Shown: positions 35,445-44,885, numbered from the stretch's first letter. The stretch is 64,000 nt of DNA from Rhizobium giardinii bv. giardinii H152 (GCF_000379605.1 NZ_KB902691.1:125056-189055); one strand, 5' to 3'. The notes: generated from the letters alone by a model not told the origin. Numbers and translations: made by a program.

Positions 35445-35810
35445 ATGAAGCCGATCACCATCCTGACCCTTTTGTCCGCAGCGGCAGCGCTGGCCTCCTG
35501 CATGGGGCCGCGCGAAGTGCGCCAACAGCCGCCCGCCCAGATGGCACCGGCTGGCGTCGAAGGCGCATGGACTGATCCGAATGGCCTCGTGTCGACATTC
35601 GCGGGAGGGCAATTCCAGACCCGCACCAGCGACACAAATACCCAAATGGCTTCAGGCACTTACACTACAACCGGTAACGTTACCCAAATCAATCTTTACT
35701 CCAACCTCAAACAAACGACCTCCTTGGTCAATTGCGCGTTAGTCACACCAAACCAATTAAATTGCACAAGCGAGTCAGGCGCGCAGTTCTCGCTCGTCCG
35801 CAAGAGCTGA
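35445..35810 (+). CDS. omp10: Omp10-like outer-membrane lipoprotein
   Basis: 121 residues. A lipoprotein signal with lipobox LASC (cysteine at residue 19) targets the protein for lipidation. The mature part matches the Brucella Omp10 / Rhizobiales Omp10 family: GVEGAWTDPNGLVSTFAGGQFQTRTSDTNTQMASGTYTTTG, then VNCALVTPNQLNCTSESGAQFSLVRKS, a small beta-barrel-like domain with paired cysteines. The exact function is unknown; in Brucella it is a surface-exposed minor lipoprotein. Its lower GC than neighbours is noticeable in the second half. It ends before a clear terminator. Confidence 0.85.
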   Translation: MKPITILTLLSAAAALASCMGPREVRQQPPAQMAPAGVEGAWTDPNGLVSTFAGGQFQTRTSDTNTQMASGTYTTTGNVTQINLYSNLKQTTSLVNCALVTPNQLNCTSESGAQFSLVRKS

Positions 35811-35825
35811 GGCGGCACAAGACAG

Positions 35826-35853
35826 GAAAGCCTCCCGCTGCGGAGGCTTTTTC
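35826..35853 (+). terminator. terminator of omp10
   Basis: AAAGCCTCC-cgctgc-GGAGGCTTTTT. Confidence 0.9.
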
Positions 35854-36024
35854 CGTTTAAACCCTTGGTTTTTAACCTTGCGGGGAATTGGTTGCAAAGA
35901 GTGGATTTTGCCGCTTGATGTCTGCAGCGTCTGATGAAACCATCATTGCCGACACCGCTGTCACGGAACACGCACTGGTCTGTTCCGCTGCCGGCAGACC
36001 GACCCGTCGAAACAGGAGATATTC

Positions 36025-37890
36025 ATGATCAGACATTTGCGAACCGGACTGATGACGGCCTCGATCCTTGCACTTTCAACCAGTGCCGCCTTCGCCGATT
36101 ATGAATTGAACATCCTGCACATCAACGATTTCCACTCGCGCATCGAATCCATCAACAAGTTCGATTCCACCTGCACGGCGGAGGAAGAAGGCAAGAACGA
36201 ATGCTTCGGCGGCGCTGCCCGGCTGAAGGTGGCGATCGACCAGAAACGCCAGGAATTGACCGGCAAGAACGTGCTGCTTCTGAATGCCGGCGACAACTTC
36301 CAGGGCTCGCTGTTCTTCACGACCTACAAGGGTGCCGCCGAAGCCGAATTCCTCAACCTGATGAAGTTCGACGCCGTGACTATCGGCAACCACGAATTCG
36401 ATGAAGGCGAAGACGGCCTGGCGACCTTCCTCGACAAGGTCACCTTCCCGGTCATCTCCTCCAACGTGCTGGCCGGCTATAAGTCGAAGCTGATCGACCG
36501 CATCAAGCCCTCGCTGGTACTCGATGTCGGCGGCCAAAAGGTCGGCATCGTCGGCGCGGTCACCAACGACACGGCCGAAATCTCCTCGCCGGGCGACAAC
36601 GTGCTGATCGGGATCGACGTCGACACCATCACCACGGCGGTACAGGACCTGAAGAAGCAGGGCGTCGACAAGATCATCGCGCTCACCCATGTCGGCTATC
36701 CGCGCGACCTCGCCGTCATTGCGAAGATCCCGGATGTCGACGTGGTTGTCGGCGGCCATTCGCACAGCCTGCTGTCCAACACCGACGAGAAAGCGGAAGG
36801 CCCCTATCCCACGATGGTCGACAATCCCGGCGGCTACAAGGTACCCGTCGTTCAGGCCGGGTCCTACAGCAAGTATCTCGGCGACCTCGTCGTCACCTTC
36901 GATGACAGCGGCGTCGTCAAGTCGGCCAAGGGCGATCCGATCCTGATCGATTCCAAGATCAAGCCGGACGAAGCGGTCCTCGCCCGCATCAAGGAACTGG
37001 GCAAGCCGATCGAGGAGCTAAAGACCAAGATCATCGGCAAGACCGACGCGCCGATCGATGGAAGCCGCGAATCCTGCCGCGCCCGCGAATGTGAGATGGG
37101 CGACCTCGTGACCGACGCCATGCTTGACCGCGTCAAGGGCCAAAGCGTCACCATCGCCATCACCAACGGCGGCGGCCTCAGGGCCTCGATCGATGCCGGC
37201 GACGTCTCGATGGGCGAAGCGATCACCGTTCTGCCCTTCCAGAACACGCTCTCGACCTTCCAAATCAAGGGCGCCGATATCGTTGCAGCGCTTGAAAACG
37301 GGGTAAGCCAGATCGAGGAAGGCGGCGGTCGCTTCCCGCAGGTGGCCGGCCTTAAGTTCGCCTTCGACAGGTCCAAGCCCGTCGGTAGCCGTATTTCGAA
37401 CGTCGAGGTCAAGGAAGGCGAAGCCTTCGTCGCGCTTGATCCGGCCAAGGCCTACAATGTCGTCTCCAACAACTATATGCGCAATGGCGGCGACGGCTAC
37501 AGCATCTTCAAGACCAAGGCCGAGAACGCCTATGACTACGGTCCGGGCCTTGAGACGGTGCTCGCCGACTACCTGGCGGCCCACAACCCCTACAGGCCGA
37601 TGACCGAAGGACGCATCACCGAAATCGCCGCTGCGACCGAGACCACGCCCTCGGCGCAGGCAAGCACCGACACCGCCGCGCAGACCGCAACGCCGGAAGC
37701 CAAGCCGGCAGCAGAAGCCGCGGCAGGGACAGAAACCAGGCACGTCATTGCCAAGGGCGATACGCTCTGGGGCCTGGCCAAGGCCGTTTACGGCAACGGC
37801 GAACTCTGGAAGACGATTGCTGCTGCCAACGGCAATCCGGTTCCGGAAAAGCTGGAAATCGGCAAGGAGCTGCAGATCCCCGCCAAGTAA
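36025..37890 (+). CDS. bifunctional metallophosphatase/5'-nucleotidase with C-terminal LysM domain
   Basis: 621 residues. Exported (MIRHLRTGLMTASILALSTSAAFAD). The N-terminal metallophosphatase domain (about 26-290) has LNILHINDFHSR, NAGDNFQGS, TIGNHEFDEG and VVGGHSHS, the dimetal site. The 5'-nucleotidase C-terminal domain (about 330-530) has AITNGGGLRASIDAGD and NYMRNGGDGY. After an Ala/Thr/Pro linker, residues about 570-620 form a LysM domain (HVIAKGDTLWGLAKAVYGNGELWKTIAAANGN) that should bind peptidoglycan. It likely releases nucleosides and phosphate from extracellular nucleotides while held to the cell wall. The LysM fusion is the notable part. Confidence 0.92.
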   Translation: MIRHLRTGLMTASILALSTSAAFADYELNILHINDFHSRIESINKFDSTCTAEEEGKNECFGGAARLKVAIDQKRQELTGKNVLLLNAGDNFQGSLFFTTYKGAAEAEFLNLMKFDAVTIGNHEFDEGEDGLATFLDKVTFPVISSNVLAGYKSKLIDRIKPSLVLDVGGQKVGIVGAVTNDTAEISSPGDNVLIGIDVDTITTAVQDLKKQGVDKIIALTHVGYPRDLAVIAKIPDVDVVVGGHSHSLLSNTDEKAEGPYPTMVDNPGGYKVPVVQAGSYSKYLGDLVVTFDDSGVVKSAKGDPILIDSKIKPDEAVLARIKELGKPIEELKTKIIGKTDAPIDGSRESCRARECEMGDLVTDAMLDRVKGQSVTIAITNGGGLRASIDAGDVSMGEAITVLPFQNTLSTFQIKGADIVAALENGVSQIEEGGGRFPQVAGLKFAFDRSKPVGSRISNVEVKEGEAFVALDPAKAYNVVSNNYMRNGGDGYSIFKTKAENAYDYGPGLETVLADYLAAHNPYRPMTEGRITEIAAATETTPSAQASTDTAAQTATPEAKPAAEAAAGTETRHVIAKGDTLWGLAKAVYGNGELWKTIAAANGNPVPEKLEIGKELQIPAK

Positions 37891-37913
37891 GACAATATGT
37901 CTCTTGTCCAAAG

Positions 37914-37945
37914 ACCGGTCCGGGCTTTCCCGGGTCGGTTTTTCT
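37914..37945 (+). terminator. terminator of the 5'-nucleotidase gene
   Basis: ACCGGTCCGGG (37914-37924) pairs with CCCGGGTCGGT (37929-37939) around CTTT, followed by TTTTCTTTTT. Confidence 0.88.
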
Positions 37946-38021
37946 TTTTATGCACGGCATGAATCGCAGGGCTGCCCTTACCATATAGCAGGCACGCCCA
38001 CCTTACCCGCAGGATATCCGC

Positions 38022-39053
38022 ATGACCGCGACCGACATCACCGCCCCGAACCATCCGCCCGTCAAATTCGGGAAAGTGGGCGTTTTGCTGGTCAATCTCG
38101 GCACGCCCGACGGCACCGACAAGGTCTCGATGCGGCGCTACCTCAAGGAATTCCTGATGGATCGGCGCGTCATCGAATGGTCGCCGTTCTTCTGGTATCC
38201 GATCCTCTTCGGCATCGTTCTCAACACCCGTCCTGCCAAGGTCGGCAAGGCCTATGAGACGATCTGGAACAAGGACCTGAACGAGAGCTACCTGCGCACC
38301 TACACTCGCAACCAGGCAGAACTTATGGCGAAATCCTTCGCCGATCTGCCTGATGTGCGTGTCGACTGGGCCATGCGCTACGGCCAGCCGTCGATCCGGT
38401 CGAAGATGGAGGAACTGCAGAAGGACGGCTGCGAAAGGATCCTCGTCTTCCCGCTCTACCCGCAATATGCGGCGGCGACCACGGCGACCGTCAATGACGA
38501 GGCCTTCAAGGCACTCCTGAAAATGCGCTGGCAGCCAGCCCTGCGCACGGCAGCGCCCTATCACGACGATCCCGTCTATATCGATGCTTTGGCCAACTCG
38601 ATCACCACCCACCTCGCCACTCTCGACTGGCAGCCGGAGGTGGTGCTCGCCTCATTCCACGGCATCCCGCAATCCTATTTCGACAAGGGCGACCCCTATT
38701 ACTGTCAGTGTCAGAAGACCGCCCGGCTTTTGCGCGAAAAGCTCGGCTGGCCGAAGGAAAAGCTGCAGGTCACCTTCCAGTCGCGTTTCGGGCCCGAGGA
38801 ATGGCTGCAGCCCTATACCGACAAGACGGTCGAGAAACTGGCTCAGGAAGGCACCAGGCGCATCGCCGTCATCAATCCCGGCTTCGTCTCGGACTGCCTG
38901 GAAACGCTGGAGGAAATCGCCGAACAGGCGGCCGAGAGCTTCCATCACAACGGTGGCGAGAAATTCACCCATATCCCCTGCCTCAACGACGGCGCCGACG
39001 GCATGAAGGTGCTTGAGACCGTGGTCCGCCGGGAGCTGCAGGGCTGGGTCTGA
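38022..39053 (+). CDS. hemH: ferrochelatase
   Basis: 343 residues. It inserts ferrous iron into protoporphyrin IX, the final step of haem synthesis. The opening VGVLLVNLGTPDGTDKVSMRRYLKEFLMD, the core LPQYAAATTATVN-like segment and the catalytic-histidine motif VLASFHGIPQSYFDKGDPYYCQCQKTARLL are all intact. A C-terminal NDGADGMKVLETVVRRELQGWV closes a normal-length protein. The four-cysteine FeS cluster of animal enzymes is not expected here; the two nearby cysteines in YYCQCQ are typical of the alphaproteobacterial form. No Irr-type box was recognised upstream. Confidence 0.96.
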   Translation: MTATDITAPNHPPVKFGKVGVLLVNLGTPDGTDKVSMRRYLKEFLMDRRVIEWSPFFWYPILFGIVLNTRPAKVGKAYETIWNKDLNESYLRTYTRNQAELMAKSFADLPDVRVDWAMRYGQPSIRSKMEELQKDGCERILVFPLYPQYAAATTATVNDEAFKALLKMRWQPALRTAAPYHDDPVYIDALANSITTHLATLDWQPEVVLASFHGIPQSYFDKGDPYYCQCQKTARLLREKLGWPKEKLQVTFQSRFGPEEWLQPYTDKTVEKLAQEGTRRIAVINPGFVSDCLETLEEIAEQAAESFHHNGGEKFTHIPCLNDGADGMKVLETVVRRELQGWV

Positions 39054-39248
39054 CCACCGTCATGGGCAGGGGTCACCGTGGCGTCACCGACGCCCTCTTT
39101 CCACCCGCGACTTCGTCGCCAGCCCCCTAAAACAGAGCCGCAACAGCGCCGAAGAAATTCCACCAATCCTTGCAAATAACCCTGTCAACTGCCACGTCTT
39201 GTCCTAGAGTGCATCAACAACAGGATGCGCCCAACAGGAGAACACCCA

Positions 39249-40253
39249 ATGCCGCTGGCCGGACTGGATATTGCCGTTATCGTACTTGTGGTCCTTGCCG
39301 TTCTTGTCATTTTCAAAGGCGTAAAAACCGTCCCTCAAGGCTATCGCTACACCGTCGAACGTTTCGGCCGATACACGAAAACCCTTGAGCCCGGCCTGAA
39401 TATCATCATTCCGTTCATCGACGGCATCGGTGCCCGGATGAACGTGATGGAACAGGTGCTCGACGTGCCGACGCAGGAGGTCATCACCCGCGACAATGCG
39501 AGCGTCTCGGCCGACGCCGTCGCCTTCTACCAGGTGCTGAATGCCGCCGAGGCCGCCTATCAGGTCTCGAATCTCGAAACCGCCATCCTCAACCTCACCA
39601 TGACCAATATCCGCTCCGTCATGGGCTCGATGGACCTCGACGAACTGCTGTCGAACCGCGACACGATCAACGACAAGCTCTTGCGCGTCGTCGATGAGGC
39701 CGTCGGCCCCTGGGGCATCAAGGTGACCCGCGTCGAGATCAAGGACATCCAGCCGCCGAAGGATCTGGTCGACGCGATGGCGCGGCAGATGAAGGCCGAG
39801 CGCGAAAAGCGCGCCCAGGTGCTGGAAGCCGAAGGCTCGCGCAACGCCCAGATTCTGCGCGCCGAGGGCGCCAAACAATCGGCGATCCTCCAGGCCGAGG
39901 GCCAGCGGGAAGCTGCCTACCGCGAGGCCGAAGCGCGCGAGCGCCTCGCCGAAGCCGAAGCCAAGGCCACCAGGATGGTGTCGGAAGCCATCGCTGCCGG
40001 CGACGTGCAGGCGATCAACTACTTCGTCGCGCAAAAATACACCGAAGCGATGGCCTCGATCGGCACCGCCCCGAATTCGAAGGTCGTGCTGATGCCGATG
40101 GAAGCCTCGTCGCTGATCGGCTCGCTCGGCGGCATCGGCGCGATCGCCAGGGAGGTGTTCGGCGATGGCGGTACGCCGGCTCCCGTGCGGCAAGCGACGC
40201 CACGCACGACGCCCGTGCGCAATCCCTTCGCAACACCGCAACAGGAAAGCTGA
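39249..40253 (+). CDS. SPFH/Band 7 stomatin-like membrane protein (QmcA-like)
   Basis: 334 residues. One N-terminal membrane helix (about 5-25) leads into the SPFH domain (about 28-185; VPQGYRYTVERFGRYTKTLEPGLNIIIPFIDGIGARMNVMEQVLDVPTQEVITRDNASVSADAVAFYQV). A charged alanine-rich coiled coil (about 190-265; AEREKRAQVLEAEGSRNAQILRAEGAKQSAILQAEGQREAAYREAEARERLAEAEAKA) follows. Stomatin-family proteins oligomerise at the inner membrane and organise membrane microdomains or protease activity. The NfeD partner gene begins 3 nt after the stop, the classical operon pair. Start at MPLAG after CAGGAGAA. Confidence 0.93.
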   Translation: MPLAGLDIAVIVLVVLAVLVIFKGVKTVPQGYRYTVERFGRYTKTLEPGLNIIIPFIDGIGARMNVMEQVLDVPTQEVITRDNASVSADAVAFYQVLNAAEAAYQVSNLETAILNLTMTNIRSVMGSMDLDELLSNRDTINDKLLRVVDEAVGPWGIKVTRVEIKDIQPPKDLVDAMARQMKAEREKRAQVLEAEGSRNAQILRAEGAKQSAILQAEGQREAAYREAEARERLAEAEAKATRMVSEAIAAGDVQAINYFVAQKYTEAMASIGTAPNSKVVLMPMEASSLIGSLGGIGAIAREVFGDGGTPAPVRQATPRTTPVRNPFATPQQES

Positions 40254-40256
40254 TCC

Positions 40257-40712
40257 ATGATCGAGCGCATCATCCTTGAACTGGGTCCCTGGGGTTGGTG
40301 GGCGTTGGGTCTGGTGCTGCTGGCAGCCGAAGTCGTGGCGCCCGGCATGTTCCTCGTCTGGATCGGCATAGCGGCGATCCTGACCGGCGCCGTCTCGCTG
40401 CTGCTCTGGGAAGCCAGCTTCTGGGTCTGGCAGGTGCAGCTGGTCTTCTTCGCCCTCCTTGCCGTCGTCGCGGTTTTTGTGGGGCGCCGCCTGCTTGCCG
40501 GCTCGGACGCGTCGGACGAGCCGCTCCTCAACCAGCGTGGCGCCCGGCTGATCGGTCGTACCGCCGTACTGGAAAAGCCGATCACCGAGGGCCGCGGCCG
40601 GATCCGGCTCGACGACACGACATGGACCGTCAGCGGACCGGATCTTCCTGCCGGTGCGCGTGTCAAGGTAACCGGCAGCAGCGGCGGCCGGCTGACCGTG
40701 GAAAGCGCCTGA
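40257..40712 (+). CDS. NfeD-family protein (short, NfeD1b-like)
   Basis: 151 residues. Hydrophobic N-terminal half (WGWWALGLVLLAAEVVAPGMFLVWIGIAAILTGAVSLLL and VQLVFFALLAVVAVFVG, about three helices) and a C-terminal OB-fold (LIGRTAVLEKPITEGRGRIRLDDTTWTVSGPDLPAGARVKVTGSSGGRLTVESA). It lacks the serine-protease domain of long NfeD proteins. It is always found with a stomatin partner, as here, and probably modulates it. Confidence 0.92.
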   Translation: MIERIILELGPWGWWALGLVLLAAEVVAPGMFLVWIGIAAILTGAVSLLLWEASFWVWQVQLVFFALLAVVAVFVGRRLLAGSDASDEPLLNQRGARLIGRTAVLEKPITEGRGRIRLDDTTWTVSGPDLPAGARVKVTGSSGGRLTVESA

Positions 40713-40754
40713 AATTAAAGCCGAAAGCCGCTTCGGAAAGAAACGGTTAACCAC

Positions 40755-40789
40755 ATCCGTTTACGGTTGCTCAACACTGGTAAACGGAT
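40755..40789. promoter_or_regulatory. perfect inverted repeat upstream of the beta-barrel gene
   Basis: ATCCGTTTAC (40755-40764) and GTAAACGGAT (40780-40789), a perfect 10-bp pair around a 15-nt centre, 17 nt before the next start. The AT-rich arms and placement suggest an operator or a translation-limiting hairpin. Confidence 0.5.
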
Positions 40790-40806
40790 TCCCGGGCATT
40801 CGGCAG

Positions 40807-42309
40807 ATGACGCCAATCTTTCCACGAACGAAGAGGACTTACGTCCCGCGCCCGGCCGCGGTTGCGTGGGCCGTCGCCGGCTGTGCGCTGCTTTCGCCCC
40901 ATCTGGTTTTCGCCCAGGCTCTTCTGCCTGCATCTGACGACGCCGACACGACAACCGTCAGCAGCACTGCAACGACAACAACCGGCACCGCGGCCGCCAA
41001 TGCGACCACACCGGGCTCCGGGGCCGGCCAGGACCCTGTATCTACGCTCACCACCGGTTCGATCAGCACCGATGCCGGCGAACCGCTGCTCAACGATCCC
41101 GCCATCGACGAAGATCTGGCCCGCACCAATCTGCGCGAAAGCACCGTCGATGGCCTGCGGTCGCAGCTCGATCTCGACCGCAACGATGCGCCCGGCGTCC
41201 GGCTTGGCAGCTTCATCCTGAAACCGACCCTCGGCCAGACCTTCAACTACGAGAGCACCAAGACCGGCAGTTCGAAGCAGAGCCGCAGCTATCTCGAAAC
41301 CGGCCTGAAGGGTACGCTGACCTCCGATTGGTCGCGCCACCAGTTGACCGTCACCGGCGAAGGCACCTGGCAACGCAACGTCTCCGGCTCCGGCGAAACC
41401 GAACCGACCGCCGACATCGAGGCGGCCCTTCGCCTCGACATCGGCAACGACACCACGGGGACGCTGAAGGCCGGCTATCATTTCGAGCGCGAGGATGCGA
41501 CCGATCCGAACGCGATCAGCGACGCCAGCACGCAGTCGGGCGTCAACCAATATACGCTCGGCGCCGGCATTGCGCATGACTTCGGCATCCTGCGCGGCTC
41601 CGCCAAGGTGGATTACGACCGCTACGTCTATGGCGATGTGGATCTCAGCGACGGCTCGACATTGTCGCAGGAAGACAGGAACCGCAACGCAGGCGCCGTC
41701 ACGGTGCGCGTCGGCTACGACCTTTCGCCGGCGCTCATCCCGTTCATCGAAGCCTCGGCCGGAAAGTCGATCTACGACCTGCGCACGGACACCTCGGGCT
41801 TCGAGCGGTCCTATGACAGCTATGGCGGCCGGGCCGGCGTCGAGGTCGATCTCGGCGAAAAGCTCAACGGCGAAATCGCGCTCGGCTACCAGACCTACCG
41901 GTTCGAGGACAATCGCCTCGAAGACCTTGACGGCGTCACCATTGACGGCCTGCTCAACTGGTCGCCGCAGCGCGGCACGAACATAACATACGGCATTTCG
42001 ACCGGCATCGAACCCTCGACCACGCCCGGCGACAGCGGCGCGCTCGCCTATACGCTGAGCAGCAAGGCGACGCATGAACTGCGCTCGAACCTCGTGGCTC
42101 GCCTGTCGAACAGCCTGACGTTCCGCAACTATCCGTCCGGCAGCGTTTCGGAAGACCAGAGGGTCTGGCTCGCGGGCGCCGGTTTGACCTGGGACCTGAA
42201 CCGTTATCTCGCCCTCACCGGCGATGTCGGATACGAACGCACCACGCAGGATACCGCCCCATCGACCAATATTGCCCGCGTGGGCGTCGGCCTGACGTTG
42301 CGGCGCTAA
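40807..42309 (+). CDS. outer-membrane beta-barrel protein (BBP2-type)
   Basis: 500 residues. A signal peptide (cleavage near VFAQA) precedes a Ser/Thr/Ala-rich linker and a long C-terminal region of alternating strands, e.g. FILKPTLGQTFNYESTKTGSS, LTVTGEGTWQRNVSG, VRVGYDLSPALIPFIEASAG. It ends in an aromatic/hydrophobic beta strand (IARVGVGLTLRR) as outer-membrane barrels do. Rhizobial homologues are annotated as outer membrane beta-barrel protein of uncharacterised function, sometimes near polysaccharide genes; galU follows convergently. No closer assignment is possible. Confidence 0.8.
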   Translation: MTPIFPRTKRTYVPRPAAVAWAVAGCALLSPHLVFAQALLPASDDADTTTVSSTATTTTGTAAANATTPGSGAGQDPVSTLTTGSISTDAGEPLLNDPAIDEDLARTNLRESTVDGLRSQLDLDRNDAPGVRLGSFILKPTLGQTFNYESTKTGSSKQSRSYLETGLKGTLTSDWSRHQLTVTGEGTWQRNVSGSGETEPTADIEAALRLDIGNDTTGTLKAGYHFEREDATDPNAISDASTQSGVNQYTLGAGIAHDFGILRGSAKVDYDRYVYGDVDLSDGSTLSQEDRNRNAGAVTVRVGYDLSPALIPFIEASAGKSIYDLRTDTSGFERSYDSYGGRAGVEVDLGEKLNGEIALGYQTYRFEDNRLEDLDGVTIDGLLNWSPQRGTNITYGISTGIEPSTTPGDSGALAYTLSSKATHELRSNLVARLSNSLTFRNYPSGSVSEDQRVWLAGAGLTWDLNRYLALTGDVGYERTTQDTAPSTNIARVGVGLTLRR

Positions 42310-42315
42310 CAACAT

Positions 42316-42340
42316 CCCCCGCCTGCGCGGCAGACGGGGG
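42316..42340. terminator. bidirectional terminator between the beta-barrel gene and galU
   Basis: CCCCCGCCTGC-GCG-GCAGACGGGGG, one internal mismatch, between two convergent stop codons. Confidence 0.75.
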
Positions 42341-42360
42341 TTCCATTCATGTCCGGTGGG

Positions 42361-43248
42361 TTACTGCAGCTTCGAAACCAGCGCCTTGAGCTGGGCTTCG
42401 ACGGTCGGGCGGATATCGGCGCGCTCGAGCGCGAAGGCAACGTTGGCAAGGATGAAACCGTCCTTGGCGCCACAGTCATAGGTGTCGCCGCGGAACACGT
42501 AGCCGGCGAAATCCTGGGACTGAAGCAGCTTGAGCATGCCGTCCGTGAGCTGGATTTCATTGCCGGCGCCACGCTCCTGGTTTTCCAGGATAGAGAAGAT
42601 TTCCGGCTGCAGGATATAGCGGCCGTTGATGAAGAAGTTGGACGGTGCCGTGCCCTTGGCCGGCTTTTCGACCATGCCGGTGATGCGGAAGCCATCGCCG
42701 ATCTTTTCGCCAACGCCGACAATGCCGTATTTGTGCGCCTGGTCGGGTTCGCACTCCTCCACCGCTACGATGTTGCCGCCGCTCTCAGAATAGAGATCCA
42801 TCATTCCCTTCATGCAGCCCGGCTCGCCGCGCATGATCATATCGGGCAAAAGCAGCGCGAAGGGTTCGTTGCCGACGATCTCGCGGGCGCACCAGACAGC
42901 GTGTCCAAGTCCCAGCGGCTCCTGCTGGCGCGTGAAGCTCACCGAGCCCGCCTTCGGCAGTTGCTGCGCCAGAAGCGTCATCTCGGCCTTCTTGCTGCGC
43001 TCGCGCAACGTCTGCTCGAGCTCGAAATGAATGTCGAAATAGTCCTCGATCACGTGCTTGTTGCGGCCGGTGACGAAAACGAAATGTTCGATGCCGGCCT
43101 CCAGCGCCTCGTCGACGACATACTGGATGATGGGCTTGTCGACGACCGTCAGCATTTCCTTGGGTACGGCCTTTGTTGCTGGCAGGAATCTCGTTCCAAG
43201 ACCGGCCACGGGGAATACGGCCTTACGGACCTTACGCTTGTCAGTCAT
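42361..43248 (-). CDS. galU: UTP-glucose-1-phosphate uridylyltransferase
   Basis: 295 residues. It makes UDP-glucose for exopolysaccharide, LPS and cyclic glucan. The nucleotide-binding start is [41 protein letters not shown]; later [29 protein letters not shown] and [26 protein letters not shown] are diagnostic. The MTDKRKVR start is chosen (MSMTDK two codons earlier is possible). Two 14-bp direct repeats lie 38-79 nt upstream of the start. No other exo genes are adjacent. Confidence 0.95.
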   Translation of the reverse strand: MTDKRKVRKAVFPVAGLGTRFLPATKAVPKEMLTVVDKPIIQYVVDEALEAGIEHFVFVTGRNKHVIEDYFDIHFELEQTLRERSKKAEMTLLAQQLPKAGSVSFTRQQEPLGLGHAVWCAREIVGNEPFALLLPDMIMRGEPGCMKGMMDLYSESGGNIVAVEECEPDQAHKYGIVGVGEKIGDGFRITGMVEKPAKGTAPSNFFINGRYILQPEIFSILENQERGAGNEIQLTDGMLKLLQSQDFAGYVFRGDTYDCGAKDGFILANVAFALERADIRPTVEAQLKALVSKLQ

Positions 43249-43551
43249 TGACATCTCCAGAATCATCACACTGCGATTTTAAACGGGGCAAATTGCTATC
43301 GATAGGCATTAAAGGGCAAATTGCTATTTTTTTGAGAAGGAAGACGGTTCCACCCATTCATGGTAAAGAATTTGTTGACTTCATTTTCGTAAGATTCCCA
43401 CTCTGGCGGTCGCCTTTTGGCTGAACGGCCCGAAAATGGAACCACATGCATGTAACCTATGCGTGAAGCTGGCTCTAAGACTGTAAATTTGCGCACCGCC
43501 GATCAGACCACTGATCCCGTGCGGAGCGCCGACCAACGGAAACGACAGCTG
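43249..43551. other. divergent intergenic region with direct repeats
   Basis: Contains GGGCAAATTGCTAT twice (43286-43299 and 43314-43327, exactly 28 bp apart), each with a GCAA-A-TTGC core, 38-79 nt upstream of galU. A run of T residues follows the second copy. The rest carries the transglycosylase promoter region; no gene was seen. Confidence 0.6.
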
Positions 43552-44772
43552 ATGACAAAGACCCAAAAAAATCTCCTTTGCCGTGCCGCAGCCGCGTTCA
43601 TCACAGCCACAGCCTTGTTTGCCTCGTCCCCCGTCTGGGCGGATGCCGGTTTCGAGACCTGGATCAACAGCTTCTATGCCACCGCGGCAAAGAGCGGGAT
43701 CAGCAAGGCCACCTATCGCCAGGCCTTCGCCGGTATCAAGACGCCCGATCCGGACGTGCTTGAGAAAGCACGCTACCAGCCCGAATTCAAGCACAAGATC
43801 TGGGAATATATCGATAGCCGCGTAAACCCCTATACGCGCAAGATCGGGCAGGAAATGGCGGTCAAGCATGGCCGGACACTCGCTGCCCTCGAGCGCCACT
43901 TCGGCATCGACAGGAACATTCTTCTGGCGATCTGGTCGATGGAATCCAACTATGGCGCGGTCCTGGCAAAGGACGAGCGGCTTCACTATGTCCCGCGCGC
44001 ATTGGCCACCCTTGCCTATGCCGATCCGAAACGGGCCAAATATGCCAAGACCCAGCTGATCGCTGCCTTGAAGATCCTCCAGAACGGCGACGTCGGCCCG
44101 CGCGACCTGAACGGCTCCTGGGCTGGCGCCATGGGCCACACGCAGTTCATTCCGACCAGCTATCTGCTCTACGCCATCGACGCCGATGGCAATGGCCACA
44201 AGGACATCTGGAACTCCGTGCCGGATGCGCTGGCAACCGCTGCCAATCTGTTGAAGAAGAATGGCTGGCAGCCGGGCCAGACCTGGGGCTATGAAGTGGC
44301 CCCGCCGCGCGACGGCAGCCAGTATGCCGGCCAGACGAAGACGCTGGCACAGTGGGCCGCCCTCGGCTTCACCCGCCCGAACGGCAAGGGCTTCCGCAAC
44401 GGCGACCAGCGCGCGGAGCTGAAAATGCCCGGCGGCGCCGGCAGCCCGGGCTTTCTGATGACCAAGAACTTTTTTGTCATCAAGCGCTACAACGCCTCGG
44501 ATTCCTATGCGCTCGGCGTCGGCCTGCTTGCCGACGAAATCGCCGGCTACGGCGGCATGCAGCAGGCCTGGAGCCGTCCGGACGGCTCGCTCGACATCAA
44601 GCAGAAGTTCGAGCTGCAGTCCCGCCTGAAGGAACTCGGCTATTATGACGGCGAAGTCGACGGCAATTTCGGCTCCGGCTCAAAGGCCGCCATCCAGGCC
44701 TTCCAGAGCCGCAACGGCCTCGCACCGGACGGCGAACCGACGCAGCATCTGTTAAAGGCTCTGCGGAACTAG
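43552..44772 (+). CDS. lytic murein transglycosylase (MltB family) with peptidoglycan-binding domain
   Basis: 406 residues. Exported (MTKTQKNLLCRAAAAFITATALFASSPVWAD). The SLT_2/MltB catalytic domain (about 30-320) has the catalytic glutamate in ILLAIWSMESNYGAVL and the substrate-groove segment LNGSWAGAMGHTQFIPTSYLLYAIDADGNGHKDIWNS. The C-terminal PG_binding_1 domain (about 345-406) reads LQSRLKELGYYDGEVDGNFGSGSKAAIQAFQSRNGLAPDGEP. It cleaves peptidoglycan glycan strands with anhydro-product formation. An in-frame ATG 31 codons upstream would extend the protein ahead of the signal peptide and is rejected. Confidence 0.92.
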   Translation: MTKTQKNLLCRAAAAFITATALFASSPVWADAGFETWINSFYATAAKSGISKATYRQAFAGIKTPDPDVLEKARYQPEFKHKIWEYIDSRVNPYTRKIGQEMAVKHGRTLAALERHFGIDRNILLAIWSMESNYGAVLAKDERLHYVPRALATLAYADPKRAKYAKTQLIAALKILQNGDVGPRDLNGSWAGAMGHTQFIPTSYLLYAIDADGNGHKDIWNSVPDALATAANLLKKNGWQPGQTWGYEVAPPRDGSQYAGQTKTLAQWAALGFTRPNGKGFRNGDQRAELKMPGGAGSPGFLMTKNFFVIKRYNASDSYALGVGLLADEIAGYGGMQQAWSRPDGSLDIKQKFELQSRLKELGYYDGEVDGNFGSGSKAAIQAFQSRNGLAPDGEPTQHLLKALRN

Positions 44773-44885
44773 CCCTCAATTGCGGCGCATTCCTGCGCCA
44801 CGATCGACGGACAGGTCCTAAAGGGAGCCGATGCGCATCCTGCGCTGCGTATTGGCTTCAGCGCGAAAGACGCCCGGTACGATTC

